Source: Litorimonas sp964511495 (GTDB taxonomy: Bacteria; Pseudomonadota; Alphaproteobacteria; Caulobacterales; Maricaulaceae). Taken from it: 64,000 bases of DNA. Location: the NCBI GenBank assembly GCA_964511495.1, contig CAZEFT010000015.1, positions 19,939-83,938 on the forward strand, written 5' to 3'. Position 1 is the first letter of the stretch. Every line of letters begins with the position of its first letter. Under the pieces are notes generated by a model. That model was not told the DNA's origin. It worked only from the letters and a program-made list of their open reading frames with translations, and ran no database searches. Made by a program: the position numbers and the translations under genes. Shown one piece after another: positions 8,375 to 17,507 of this stretch.

Positions 8375-9163
8375 ATGGATCAAATAACACTTATAAGACT
8401 ATCCGTCTTTGCCGGCGCGCTTATTCTGTTTTCCGTTTTGGAGGCCTTATTGCCACGTCGCCAACGAGTGCAAACGCGATGGCGCAGATGGGCCACGAAT
8501 TTGGGTCTTGTCGTGACGGGTAGTTTGAGCCTGAGCCTTTTAGGTCCTCTCATCGCTGTCGGCGTAGCCGTTTGGGCCACGCAAAATGGATGGGGATTGT
8601 TTAATTTCCTAGACTGGCCCTTTTGGTTGGAGGGGGTTTTGGCCTTCATAATTCTGGATTTTGCCGTCTGGCTCCAACATTTACTGACCCACAAAATCCC
8701 TATTTTGTGGCGTTTGCACCGCGTGCATCATGCCGACAGAGATCTGGACGCGAGTTCAGGCGTGCGATTCCATCCTATCGAAATTCTGCTCTCCATGATT
8801 TATAAATGCGGCATTGTATTATTGCTGGGCCCGGCCCTGATCAGCGTTATCATTTTTGAAATTGTTCTGAATGCGACCGCAATATTTAATCACGCCAATT
8901 TGGCCCTGCCCCGTCAGCTTGATACGGTTTTACGCAAGATAATTGTCACTCCCGATATGCACAGAGTGCATCACTCCGTCATTTTGGAAGAGAGCCAAAA
9001 AAACTACGGCTTTAATTTTTCAATTTGGGACCGCGTGTTTCGAACCTATCAAGCCGAGCCTGCCCAAGGACAATTGGGGATGACATTGGGTTTGGAGCAC
9101 GCACAAATTCCACAAACGCAAAATCTTTTGTGGAGCCTGATTTATCCTTTTAAAAAGGGTTGA
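8375..9163 (+). CDS. Sterol desaturase / fatty acid hydroxylase family membrane enzyme
   Basis: A 262-residue integral membrane protein with the histidine clusters of the di-iron hydroxylase superfamily: H102/H106 (HLLTH), H115-x2-H118-H119 (HRVHH) and H196-x2-H199-H200 (HRVHH), with further conserved His at 133 and 173. Hydrophobic segments lie at about 8-25, 43-70, 84-100 and 145-170. These enzymes hydroxylate or desaturate lipids, sterols or carotenoids using O2; the substrate here is unknown. A second, different family member is encoded at 23963-24772. Confidence 0.92.
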   Translation: MDQITLIRLSVFAGALILFSVLEALLPRRQRVQTRWRRWATNLGLVVTGSLSLSLLGPLIAVGVAVWATQNGWGLFNFLDWPFWLEGVLAFIILDFAVWLQHLLTHKIPILWRLHRVHHADRDLDASSGVRFHPIEILLSMIYKCGIVLLLGPALISVIIFEIVLNATAIFNHANLALPRQLDTVLRKIIVTPDMHRVHHSVILEESQKNYGFNFSIWDRVFRTYQAEPAQGQLGMTLGLEHAQIPQTQNLLWSLIYPFKKG

Positions 9164-9223
9164 TAGGAAATGGCTTGAGGCTCCTTCGCCAAAAGACTAG
9201 CGTGAGCCGAAAAGGAGTGCGTT

Positions 9224-9772
9224 ATGATTTGGGGACTTATCGGGGTTGCGGGCCTTCTCTTGATCGGGGTTGCTCTCATTTTCAACCAACTCGTTCAGGC
9301 ACGGCAATTGGTCAATAATGGCTGGGCTGATATTTCTGTCCAGCTCAAACGGCGCGCTGACCTTATTCCGAATATTGTGGACACCGTTAAAGCCTATGCC
9401 AAGCATGAGCGAGACTTATTTGTCGAAGTGATTGAAAAACGCAATGCCGCCTTATCTGCCGGAGACGACCCCTCAGCCCGTGGTTCGGCAGAAGGCGCTT
9501 TGGGCCAACCCGTGAGCAAATTGATCGCCGTAGCTGAGAATTATCCCGAATTAAAAGCCTCACAAAACTTTCTCGATTTACAAAATGAATTATCCGAAAC
9601 TGAAGACAAAATTGAAATGGCGCGTCGTTTTTACAATGGCGCCGTCAGGCAATTTAATACAAAGGTCGAATCCGTGCCCAGCAATCTGGTCGCCGCCCCT
9701 TTTGGTTTTAAACTGGCCGCCTATTTCCATATCACAGAGGCCGATTACGCCGTGCCGACAGTGGATATTTAG
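9224..9772 (+). CDS. lemA: LemA family protein
   Basis: A 182-residue protein with one N-terminal membrane helix (about 3-22) and the family signature NNGWADISVQLKRRADLIPN starting near residue 31, followed by long helices with KNAALSAGDD-like and NFLDLQNELSETED-like segments. LemA proteins are anchored helical bundles facing the periplasm, of uncertain function. Four or five bases of AGGAG-type sequence precede the start. The next gene, 9 bases downstream, encodes a DUF2207 protein, which is its usual neighbour. Confidence 0.95.
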   Translation: MIWGLIGVAGLLLIGVALIFNQLVQARQLVNNGWADISVQLKRRADLIPNIVDTVKAYAKHERDLFVEVIEKRNAALSAGDDPSARGSAEGALGQPVSKLIAVAENYPELKASQNFLDLQNELSETEDKIEMARRFYNGAVRQFNTKVESVPSNLVAAPFGFKLAAYFHITEADYAVPTVDI

Positions 9773-9781
9773 GAGAACCCG

Positions 9782-11545
9782 ATGCGCGTTTTTATCTCCT
9801 TTATAATTTCCTTATTGACCCTTCTAAGTTTTGCGACTCAAGCTGTCGCCGATGAACGCATCACGCTTTTCGACATTCAAATCGATGTTGAAAAAAGCGG
9901 GGCGATAGTGGTGACGGAAACCCTTGCCGTCACGGCAGAAAACAAACAGATCAATCGTGGCATATTCAAGGAACTCCCCCGTTATTATCGGTTCATGGAT
10001 GTGAAGTTGGAAAATGATTATCAAATCCTGTCTATCAAACGGGACGGCACACCGGAAAATTATACGGTTTCGAAGAACGGGAATGCCGTCACATGGCGGA
10101 TTGGGCGTTCAGATTATATTTTACCGCCCGGCCCCTATCGTTACGAATTAAAATACCGCGTGCCCGAACAAATCAGACGCCATCGCAATGATGATAGCGG
10201 CACAGACAGAGATGAACTTTATTGGAACGCCACGGGGAATTATAATTTATTTCCGGTTGATAAAGCGCGGGTCACGGTGAATTTCCCGGACGGTTCCGAG
10301 ATTCTGGATGCCACACCCTATACAGGACGCGTCGGGGAAACGGGGCAAGCGGCAAGTGTCAATCAAGACGGCAATAAGGTTGTGTTTGAAACCCAGAGCG
10401 TCTTGCCCCCACGCAATGGTTTAACAATCTCAACGGCGATTGAGCCTGGCATTATTGAACCAATGAGCGCCGCGCGTACGAAAGAACTTGCTTGGATTCG
10501 CAATGGCGGGAAAGTTATTCTAGGTGTCGGCGGCAGTCTTCTTTTTCTCTATTACCTTTTGATGTGGAACCGCGTAGGTCGTGATCCCGTTAAGCCACCC
10601 ATCTTCCCCCGTTATGCACCGCCCAAAGGCTATTCACCTGCCGCAGGGCATCACATTCACTTTAAAGGCTTTCGGAAAATGGATGCCCTAACCGCCCTCA
10701 TGATGCGGCTGAGTTTGAAAAATGTTCTCGATATTGAAGCCCAGAAAAAGGCGACAATCATAACGTCTTTGCCGCAAAATAAAGCGCAGGCCGCCCTGAC
10801 CAAAGACGAAAATAAATTCATGGAAATTTTCTTTCCTGAAAGCCATTCCGTCAAAATAAAATTGCGAAAGAAGTCCGATCCTGACTTTTATAAACGGGTT
10901 ACGAAATTTACGCGCTATATCAGCAAAACCTATGGTACAGATTATCACCGCTCCAATGCGGGATGGGGGCTTCTCGGCATCATCCTCAGCGTGGTTTTGG
11001 TTATCTTCTTCTTTAATGCGCCTGTTTCGCGCACCGGACCTGTTATCACGGCGTTTATTCTGGCCATTGCTGCCATGAATATTTTATTTTTCGTTCTCCT
11101 GCGCGCCCCGACAAAAAAGGGCGCTCAGATATCCTCCGAAATTGAAGGCTTTAAGCTTTACCTCGAAACAGCCGAAGAAAAACGTATCAACACGGCCAAC
11201 CCATTGGGCGATACGCCACCGCTTATGACAGTCGAGCTTTATGAACGATTCCTGCCTTATGCCGTGGCTCTGGGTGTTGAAAAACCGTGGACGAAGCAAT
11301 TCGAAACAACATTACCGAAAGTCGCGAAAGAGTATAAACCCCGCTATGCGCATGGTTCGCTGATTGACAGTAAAGGCGGCAGCCCGTTTAAAATGAGTGA
11401 GGCCCTCGCCTCGGCTATGACAGCCGGTGTGGCAGCAGCAGCACCGGTCAGCCAGTCCTCAAGCTCGGGCGGGTTTTCCTCCGGCTCAAGCGGAGGGGGA
11501 TTTTCCGGTGGCGGCGGTGGCGGCGGAGGCGTTGGCGGTTGGTAA
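9782..11545 (+). CDS. DUF2207 domain-containing membrane protein
   Basis: A 587-residue protein with a signal peptide (1-23), an extracytoplasmic beta-rich DUF2207 domain (about 25-225), a membrane helix at 245-262, and two more around 398-419 and 422-444. It ends in a Ser/Gly-rich tail closing with a Gly-rich run and GGW. This tail is typical of the family (YciQ/TPM-neighbour type membrane proteins). It forms a two-gene unit with lemA, separated by 9 bases, a common pairing suggesting a shared envelope role. No biochemical function is established. Confidence 0.92.
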   Translation: MRVFISFIISLLTLLSFATQAVADERITLFDIQIDVEKSGAIVVTETLAVTAENKQINRGIFKELPRYYRFMDVKLENDYQILSIKRDGTPENYTVSKNGNAVTWRIGRSDYILPPGPYRYELKYRVPEQIRRHRNDDSGTDRDELYWNATGNYNLFPVDKARVTVNFPDGSEILDATPYTGRVGETGQAASVNQDGNKVVFETQSVLPPRNGLTISTAIEPGIIEPMSAARTKELAWIRNGGKVILGVGGSLLFLYYLLMWNRVGRDPVKPPIFPRYAPPKGYSPAAGHHIHFKGFRKMDALTALMMRLSLKNVLDIEAQKKATIITSLPQNKAQAALTKDENKFMEIFFPESHSVKIKLRKKSDPDFYKRVTKFTRYISKTYGTDYHRSNAGWGLLGIILSVVLVIFFFNAPVSRTGPVITAFILAIAAMNILFFVLLRAPTKKGAQISSEIEGFKLYLETAEEKRINTANPLGDTPPLMTVELYERFLPYAVALGVEKPWTKQFETTLPKVAKEYKPRYAHGSLIDSKGGSPFKMSEALASAMTAGVAAAAPVSQSSSSGGFSSGSSGGGFSGGGGGGGGVGGW

Positions 11546-11597
11546 AATTGAGTTGGTAAATGAGTTTGGCTAGCGCTTATTCACCCGACACCCATTC

Positions 11598-12515
11598 CTA
11601 AGGCACATCTTTGTCGTCGCCCTGAGGCGTCAAGCCTTGGAAGTCAAACATATCCGTATCCAGTAAATGGGACGGACGAATATGGGTGAGGGCCCGCATC
11701 ATACTCGACTTTGTTCCCGGCGCTTTCGCCTCCCACTCCCGTAATTTTTGCCCCATAATTTGGCGCTGTAATCCGTCTTGCGAACCGCAGAGATTACAAG
11801 GAATTATCGGACAGTCGAGCGCCGCCGCATAACGCGCCAAATCGCTTTCCGCCGTCTCTATCAAAGGCCGCAAAACAGTCACATCACCCGCATCGTTCAG
11901 AAGCTTTCCGGGCATAGCGGCCAAGCGTCCCCCTTTGGTCAAATTCATCATAAATGTTGCCAAAGCATCTTCGCGATGATGCCCCAAGACAATCGCATCA
12001 CATCCCTCTTCGCGGGCCACTCGGTATAAAATTCCGCGTCTCAAGCGCGAACAAAGTGAGCAAAAGGTTTTACCCTCCGGGACTTTTTCAGTGACAATGG
12101 AATAAGTATCCCGCGTCTCAACCCGATAAGGTATGCCGAAACTCTCAAACCAGTCAGGCAGAATATGGTCCGGGAAGCCGGGTTGTTTCTGATCCAGATT
12201 GCAGGCCAGTAAATCGACAGGCAAGTCACCATGGGCTTTGAGGTCAAGCAATATGGCCAAAAGGGCGTGACTATCTTTACCGCCGGACAGACAAACAAGC
12301 CATTTTGGCGTGTCCTTATTGCCGATCATTCCAAAGCGACGAATGCTATCACCCGCCTGTCGCTTTAGGCGTTTGCGCAGGCGGTTAAAATTCGTTGTGC
12401 CGGGCGCACGAGAAAAAAGAGCGTTGGCGACCTCTGCATAATCAACGCCCTCATTCCCTTTCGCGGGCATGGGTTCATCAGTCGTCTGACCCATATCAGA
12501 GAACGGGTTTTCCAT
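11598..12515 (-). CDS. ttcA: tRNA 2-thiocytidine(32) synthetase TtcA
   Basis: A 305-residue ATP-dependent tRNA sulfurtransferase that makes 2-thiocytidine at position 32. The PP-loop SGGKDS is at 77-82. Two CxxC pairs expected to hold the [4Fe-4S] cluster are Cys152/Cys155 (FCSLCSRLRRG) and Cys240/Cys243 (CNLCGSQDGLQRQ). The start codon overlaps the stop of the upstream MscS-type channel gene by one base (TGATG), implying translational coupling, although the functions are unrelated. Confidence 0.95.
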   Translation of the reverse strand: MENPFSDMGQTTDEPMPAKGNEGVDYAEVANALFSRAPGTTNFNRLRKRLKRQAGDSIRRFGMIGNKDTPKWLVCLSGGKDSHALLAILLDLKAHGDLPVDLLACNLDQKQPGFPDHILPDWFESFGIPYRVETRDTYSIVTEKVPEGKTFCSLCSRLRRGILYRVAREEGCDAIVLGHHREDALATFMMNLTKGGRLAAMPGKLLNDAGDVTVLRPLIETAESDLARYAAALDCPIIPCNLCGSQDGLQRQIMGQKLREWEAKAPGTKSSMMRALTHIRPSHLLDTDMFDFQGLTPQGDDKDVP

Positions 12516-14191
12516 CAGGATTTTTTCGTCTGGATAACGCGCTGCGGGAAGGGAATTTCAATATTATGCGCTTTCAATGTCCGCCAGATAATAAAGCCAA
12601 CATCCGATGTGAATTTATTCGGCCCGTCATCCACACCTTCGCACCAAAATTCGACACACATATTGATGCCACTATCGCCAAAAGCCCGGAACTCAACACT
12701 CGGGAGGTCAGGCGCATCCAGAACATCTTCATGTTCCAATACGGCATCGCGAACAATCGGAACGAGCGCATCTAAATCCGTATTATAGGCCACGCTGAAA
12801 TCCACTTCATAACGTTGCAATGGATCATCATGGGTCCAGTTCTCATAAGCCCCTTCCGTGAAGGACGTGTTAGGGACAATAATATCTTTGCCATCTGCCG
12901 TTGCCACGATTGTTGAACGCATATTGATCGCTTTGACCCGACCAAATTTCTCCTCTTCCATCATGACGAAATCACCCACTTTAACGGAACGATCAAAAAG
13001 AATGATGAGGCCGGAAACAAAATTTGCCGCGATGGGCTGCAAGCCTAAACCAATACCTAATGATAAGGCCGAAAAGATGACCACCAAACCGGAGAGAGGC
13101 ACTTTGGCCGCCCCCAGAACTAGAATAAAGACAATCGCAAACAGAATAATCTGAAAGATTTTTGCTGCAACTTCCCGCGTTGTGACATCCAGACCGTCTT
13201 GAGACCGAATAACGTCCTGCCCGCGCGCATTTAGTAAGTTTCCGATTTTGAAGAAAATGGCTCCAAAGATCAGCAAAAGCGTCACCGTCATCAATGTGAT
13301 GGGTTTACCCCCCATCGCCATCAGCTCTACTTCATTAAGAAATGCGGTAAATTCGTCAAAGACACCGAAGACCATCAGCAAAGCCAAAGGAATTAAAGTC
13401 CAAGTCGCAATTTTCTTCACCAAATCATTTGGTGCAAATTCTTTAATCGCAGAAAAGAGAAGGAAGACGACAGCCAAGCCCTGCACTAATTTGACTAGCC
13501 AGTCTTGGCCCAAAATTGGAACGGCCCGTAATATCACAGCAAAGAAGGCCAATAAGGCAACCAAAAGTACGGGGCGTAAAAGACTTTTTGCGCGGTAGAG
13601 ACTGTCGCGGACGGGTTTTAACTTTGCCGTCTCCGCCGGAGGGTCCCGAAATAGGAAGAGTTTTTTACGAAACAGACGCGCAAAGAGGGGCGCGAGAAAA
13701 TATGCCAAAACGATAGCCCCTAGCTGGGCCAAAAAGGGTGGGCTGGTCAGCCAACCAATCAGTTTGTCTATCACCGCCTGTCCCATCGCTTTTAACCGCT
13801 CAGGATCCATAGACACAGCACGGGTCTTTTTATCCGCTTCTTCATCAGAGACCTGAGTCGTTTCAGCCACCGTTTTTTGCTGCTCGCGAATAGCGTCCAC
13901 CAAGGCTTGATCCGCTTTCTCTCTCGCCTCTAAAGCGGCTTGGATGGCTTCATCATCCAAATCAATGACGGCCTCTGTAGTCTCTGTTTTTGCGACGAGG
14001 TCTTCAGATTGAGGACTGTCCACCTCTTGTTGGGATGCATTGCTTTGCGGTTGCGTTTGAGAATTTGGCTGTGCGGGTGCGGATGACGACGCAGCGTCAT
14101 CTTGAGGCGCAGGCGTTTGAGCATTCGCGATGCCACCATAAGCCCCGAACCATATAAAAACGGCACAAAGATAAAGTCGTAAAATAGCCAT
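12515..14191 (-). CDS. Mechanosensitive ion channel (MscS) family protein with periplasmic N-terminal region
   Basis: A 558-residue protein with a signal peptide (cleavage near AQA, residue 25), then a Gln/Ser/Pro-rich linker and a Glu/Ala-rich coiled-coil-like stretch (about 70-125). Several membrane helices follow between about 145 and 405. The MscS pore helix and cytoplasmic beta domain come next, with GLGIGLGLQPIAANFVSG and VGDFVMMEE at about 375-415. Channels of this family release solutes during osmotic downshift. The extended N-terminal part makes it larger than E. coli MscS (286 aa). It overlaps ttcA by one base. Confidence 0.92.
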   Translation of the reverse strand: MAILRLYLCAVFIWFGAYGGIANAQTPAPQDDAASSSAPAQPNSQTQPQSNASQQEVDSPQSEDLVAKTETTEAVIDLDDEAIQAALEAREKADQALVDAIREQQKTVAETTQVSDEEADKKTRAVSMDPERLKAMGQAVIDKLIGWLTSPPFLAQLGAIVLAYFLAPLFARLFRKKLFLFRDPPAETAKLKPVRDSLYRAKSLLRPVLLVALLAFFAVILRAVPILGQDWLVKLVQGLAVVFLLFSAIKEFAPNDLVKKIATWTLIPLALLMVFGVFDEFTAFLNEVELMAMGGKPITLMTVTLLLIFGAIFFKIGNLLNARGQDVIRSQDGLDVTTREVAAKIFQIILFAIVFILVLGAAKVPLSGLVVIFSALSLGIGLGLQPIAANFVSGLIILFDRSVKVGDFVMMEEEKFGRVKAINMRSTIVATADGKDIIVPNTSFTEGAYENWTHDDPLQRYEVDFSVAYNTDLDALVPIVRDAVLEHEDVLDAPDLPSVEFRAFGDSGINMCVEFWCEGVDDGPNKFTSDVGFIIWRTLKAHNIEIPFPQRVIQTKKS

Positions 14192-14308
14192 TTGGCATGT
14201 CCCCCGAATATCGTGGAGTCCCTAATCCAATTATAGATTTTTTTCAAACAATTATGGCTTTTGTAATCAGTTTCACGCTATAGGCGCTGTCGAATTAAGG
14301 AGCTCGAA

Positions 14309-15532
14309 ATGTCCGCACGTAAAAAAGTTGTCCTCGCCTATTCCGGCGGTCTTGATACCTCTATCATCTTGAAGTGGTTGCAGGAAGAAAAGGGATATGA
14401 TGTCGTCACCTTTACAGCCGACTTAGGCCAAGGCGAAGAATTAGAGCCCGCACGCAGAAAGGCCGAAGCTCAAGGCGTGAAAGAAATCTTCATTGATGAT
14501 TTACGCGAAGAATTTGTTCGCGATTTCGTCTTTCCAATGTTCCGCGCCAATGCGGTTTATGAAGGGCTTTACCTGCTCGGCACCTCTATTGCTCGCCCTC
14601 TGATCTCCAAACGCCAAATCGAAATTGCCCATATGGTCGGGGCAGACGCTGTCTGTCATGGCGCAACGGGTAAAGGGAATGATCAAGTTCGGTTTGAATT
14701 AGGCTATTACGCCTTGGACCCTGATATTAAAGTCATCGCCCCATGGCGTGAATGGGATTTGAACTCTCGCACCAAGCTTATTGAATATGCTGAAAAACAC
14801 GGCATTGAAATCGCTAAGGACAAACGCGGTGAAGCCCCCTTCTCCGTCGATGCCAATCTTTTGCATACCTCTTCAGAAGGGAAAGCGCTCGAAGACCCGA
14901 ATGATGAGGCCCCTGAATTTGTTTATCAGCGCACAGTTGCCCCAGAAGATGCGCCCGATAAACCGACCTATATTACTGTTGGCTTTGAAAAAGGTGATGC
15001 CGTTTCCATCAATGGAGAAGAACTTTCTCCGGCAACGCTGCTGACACAACTCAATGAATTAGGTGGGGCCAACGGAATTGGTCGTTTGGACTTGTTGGAA
15101 AACCGGTTCGTCGGCATGAAATCACGCGGCATTTATGAAACGCCCGGCGGCACAATTTTGCTGATGGCCCATCGCGGCATTGAACAAATCACGATGGATA
15201 AAGGCGCCGCCCACCTCAAAGATGAATTGATGCCGAAATATGCCGAGCTGATTTATAATGGTTATTGGTTCTCGCCAGAGCGTGAAATGCTACAAGCCGC
15301 CATTGATAAAAGCCAAGAACTTGTCACCGGCACAGTCCGCCTAAAGCTTTATAAAGGCAGTGTTGATATTGTCGGTCGTGACAGTCCCTATTCTCTCTAC
15401 AGCCAAGAACATGTGACCTTCGAAGAAGACAATGTCTATGACCAAGCCGATGCTGGTGGGTTTATCAAAATCAACGCTCTGCGCCTGCGCCTGTTAAAGG
15501 CCCGCGATCGGAAAGCCGGTAAAAACACCTAA
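14309..15532 (+). CDS. argG: Argininosuccinate synthase
   Basis: A 407-residue enzyme that joins citrulline and aspartate with ATP in arginine synthesis. The ATP-binding P-loop AYSGGLDTS is at residues 10-18. Other conserved blocks are GATGKGNDQVRFE and the SVDANLLHTSSEG region. Length matches the ~400-residue bacterial type. A GGAG site lies just upstream of the ATG. It is divergent from the mscS-ttcA unit. Confidence 0.98.
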   Translation: MSARKKVVLAYSGGLDTSIILKWLQEEKGYDVVTFTADLGQGEELEPARRKAEAQGVKEIFIDDLREEFVRDFVFPMFRANAVYEGLYLLGTSIARPLISKRQIEIAHMVGADAVCHGATGKGNDQVRFELGYYALDPDIKVIAPWREWDLNSRTKLIEYAEKHGIEIAKDKRGEAPFSVDANLLHTSSEGKALEDPNDEAPEFVYQRTVAPEDAPDKPTYITVGFEKGDAVSINGEELSPATLLTQLNELGGANGIGRLDLLENRFVGMKSRGIYETPGGTILLMAHRGIEQITMDKGAAHLKDELMPKYAELIYNGYWFSPEREMLQAAIDKSQELVTGTVRLKLYKGSVDIVGRDSPYSLYSQEHVTFEEDNVYDQADAGGFIKINALRLRLLKARDRKAGKNT

Positions 15533-15553
15533 ACATCAAATGTCAGGCTTGAG

Positions 15554-15576
15554 AGGGACCGGCTTTACCGGTCTCT
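15554..15576 (+). terminator. Weak stem-loop after argG
   Basis: A 9-bp stem (one G-T pair) centred on GACCGG/CCGGTC (15557-15562 and 15568-15573) lies 22 bases after the argG stop. There is no T tract, so it may be a processing hairpin rather than a true intrinsic terminator. Confidence 0.35.
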
Positions 15577-15714
15577 ACACAGTTGACACGGGCAATATTA
15601 TGACTGCGGCCAAAAAGCGTTAACCGTCACAGAAAAGACTCATTTCCAAGAAAGAAAAATAAGCTTATAGTCAAAACAGGATAAATCAGCGCGTCAGCGA
15701 AGGATTTAGAGGGG

Positions 15715-17496
15715 GTGGCCGTGTATAAGCTTGTGAAGTTTCGTCATTTCGTTTTGTCAGGGGCCGTTTTTTTGGCCGCTTGCGGAGGGGGGTCCGGTTC
15801 TTCTTCAGGAGGCGGTCAGGGGGTTTCCCCACCTCCACCACCGCCTCCCCCGCCGCCACCTCCCCCAGCGGTGACAAAAATTGATGATGTTAGCGAAGCC
15901 TCACGTCTGATTTCCTTAGCGGGATTGGGTGAGAGCCATGATGATTTGCAAGCCATGGTCGGGCAATCTGCTGAAGGGTGGATACAGGACCAACTCTCCC
16001 GCTCTTACACACCTTATCTGGATGAAATATTAGCCCGCAAGGCCGCCTATCCGGATACAGATTTTAAACGCCAGAGGTCTCATAAAATGGTCTTCTGGAA
16101 ACGGCTGATTTCCGCCGAAGATCAAATGCGTCATCGCATGGTCAATGCCCTCTCACAAATTGTTGTGGCCTCAGATATTGGTATTGGCAGTGAGCCGGAA
16201 CAGATGGGTTTTTATATGGATGCTTTGGGGCGCAACGCCTTTGGCAATTATAAAACCCTCTTGAGTGAAGTGACCTACACGCCAGCAATGGGCGAATATC
16301 TAACTTATCTCAATAACCGCAAAGCGGATGAGCAACGCGGCACGATGCCGGACGAAAATTACGCACGCGAGTTTATGCAGCTTTTCACCATTGGCCTGCA
16401 TGAATTAAATATGGATGGCACGCAAAAGCTTGACGGACAGGGTGAGCCAATCCCTACTTATGACAATGCCGATATTGCAGGTTTGGCGCGTGTCTTTACA
16501 GGCTTGCGGTTAGATCAAGAAGACGGTGCGGATTATGTCACCGCCTATCAACGCCCGATGCGGATGCTAACCAGTTGGCATTCGGAGAAAGAAAAAACAT
16601 TTTTGGGACACACTATCCCAGCCAATACTGATGGCCAGACCTCCGTTGCCCAAGCGATTGATATCATTTTTGACCACCCCAATGTCGCCCCTTTTATTTC
16701 GCGACAACTCATTCAGCGCTTTACAGCTTCCAGTCCCGAGCCCGCCTATGTTGAACGTGTCGCCAATGCTTTTGAAAGCGGAAGCTTTACGGGGCCTGAC
16801 GGGACTGTATTCGGACAAACAGGACGAGGGGATCTGTCAGCCACAGTCGCCGCTATTCTCTTAGACCCATCGCAGTTGGATGAAAGTTATAAAACACCAG
16901 GCAGCGGCGATATGACAGATTTAGGGAAAGTCCGAGAACCCGTTTTAAACTTCGTGCATTGGGCGCGGGCCTTTGATGTTGCTCCCGTGCTGACGGAATT
17001 AGAAGGTATGCTGATTTGGGGAACAGGCGACCCCAGCAACCGACTGGCGCAAGATCCATTCTCCAGCGTCAGTGTTTTTAACTTCTATCGCCCCGGATTT
17101 ATCGCTGGCGGCACAGAAGCCGGTGATCTGAAACTGACGACCCCGGAAATGCAAATTGTCAATTCAGGATCTCGAAATGGGTATCTTGAATTCATGACCT
17201 ATTATGTTTTTGACCAAACCTATCTTGTCGATAACCGCAGCGATGTCAGCTTTGAGCCGGATTATGATAATCTTATGGCTTTGGACAATGATGTCCCTGC
17301 TATGATTAATCACTTAGATAATCTGCTGACCTATGGGCGCATGAGTGAGGCGACTAAAACCAATATTACGGAACTCCTCGCTGAAATTCCCGTTCGAACG
17401 GGGAGCGCACAAGACACGGCAGAGGACAAGTTGCTTCGGGCCCGCCTCGCCGTTCTTCTGGCGATTAGTGGTCCCTCATTCCAGACGCAGCAATAA
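15715..17496 (+). CDS. DUF1800 domain-containing lipoprotein
   Basis: A 593-residue precursor starting at GTG. Residues 10-23 form a lipoprotein signal ending FLAAC, followed by a Gly/Ser linker and 13 consecutive Pro (39-51), then the DUF1800 domain through the C-terminus. Conserved blocks include the QDQLSRSY-like N-terminal helix, ENYAREFMQLFTIGLHELN and the HPNVAPFISRQLIQRFT region. A second GTG at 15721 is better spaced from GAGGGGG and is an equally good start. DUF1800 proteins are nearly always paired with DUF1501 proteins, as here 11 bases downstream. The molecular function is not established. Confidence 0.9.
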   Translation: MAVYKLVKFRHFVLSGAVFLAACGGGSGSSSGGGQGVSPPPPPPPPPPPPPAVTKIDDVSEASRLISLAGLGESHDDLQAMVGQSAEGWIQDQLSRSYTPYLDEILARKAAYPDTDFKRQRSHKMVFWKRLISAEDQMRHRMVNALSQIVVASDIGIGSEPEQMGFYMDALGRNAFGNYKTLLSEVTYTPAMGEYLTYLNNRKADEQRGTMPDENYAREFMQLFTIGLHELNMDGTQKLDGQGEPIPTYDNADIAGLARVFTGLRLDQEDGADYVTAYQRPMRMLTSWHSEKEKTFLGHTIPANTDGQTSVAQAIDIIFDHPNVAPFISRQLIQRFTASSPEPAYVERVANAFESGSFTGPDGTVFGQTGRGDLSATVAAILLDPSQLDESYKTPGSGDMTDLGKVREPVLNFVHWARAFDVAPVLTELEGMLIWGTGDPSNRLAQDPFSSVSVFNFYRPGFIAGGTEAGDLKLTTPEMQIVNSGSRNGYLEFMTYYVFDQTYLVDNRSDVSFEPDYDNLMALDNDVPAMINHLDNLLTYGRMSEATKTNITELLAEIPVRTGSAQDTAEDKLLRARLAVLLAISGPSFQTQQ

Positions 17497-17507
17497 GGAG
17501 ATCGACA

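Noticed and set aside
15829..15867. Pro-codon tract (CCN)13 as a possible nucleotide repeat element
   Set aside because: It is a coding spacer in the DUF1800 lipoprotein with mixed codons, not a tandem DNA repeat.
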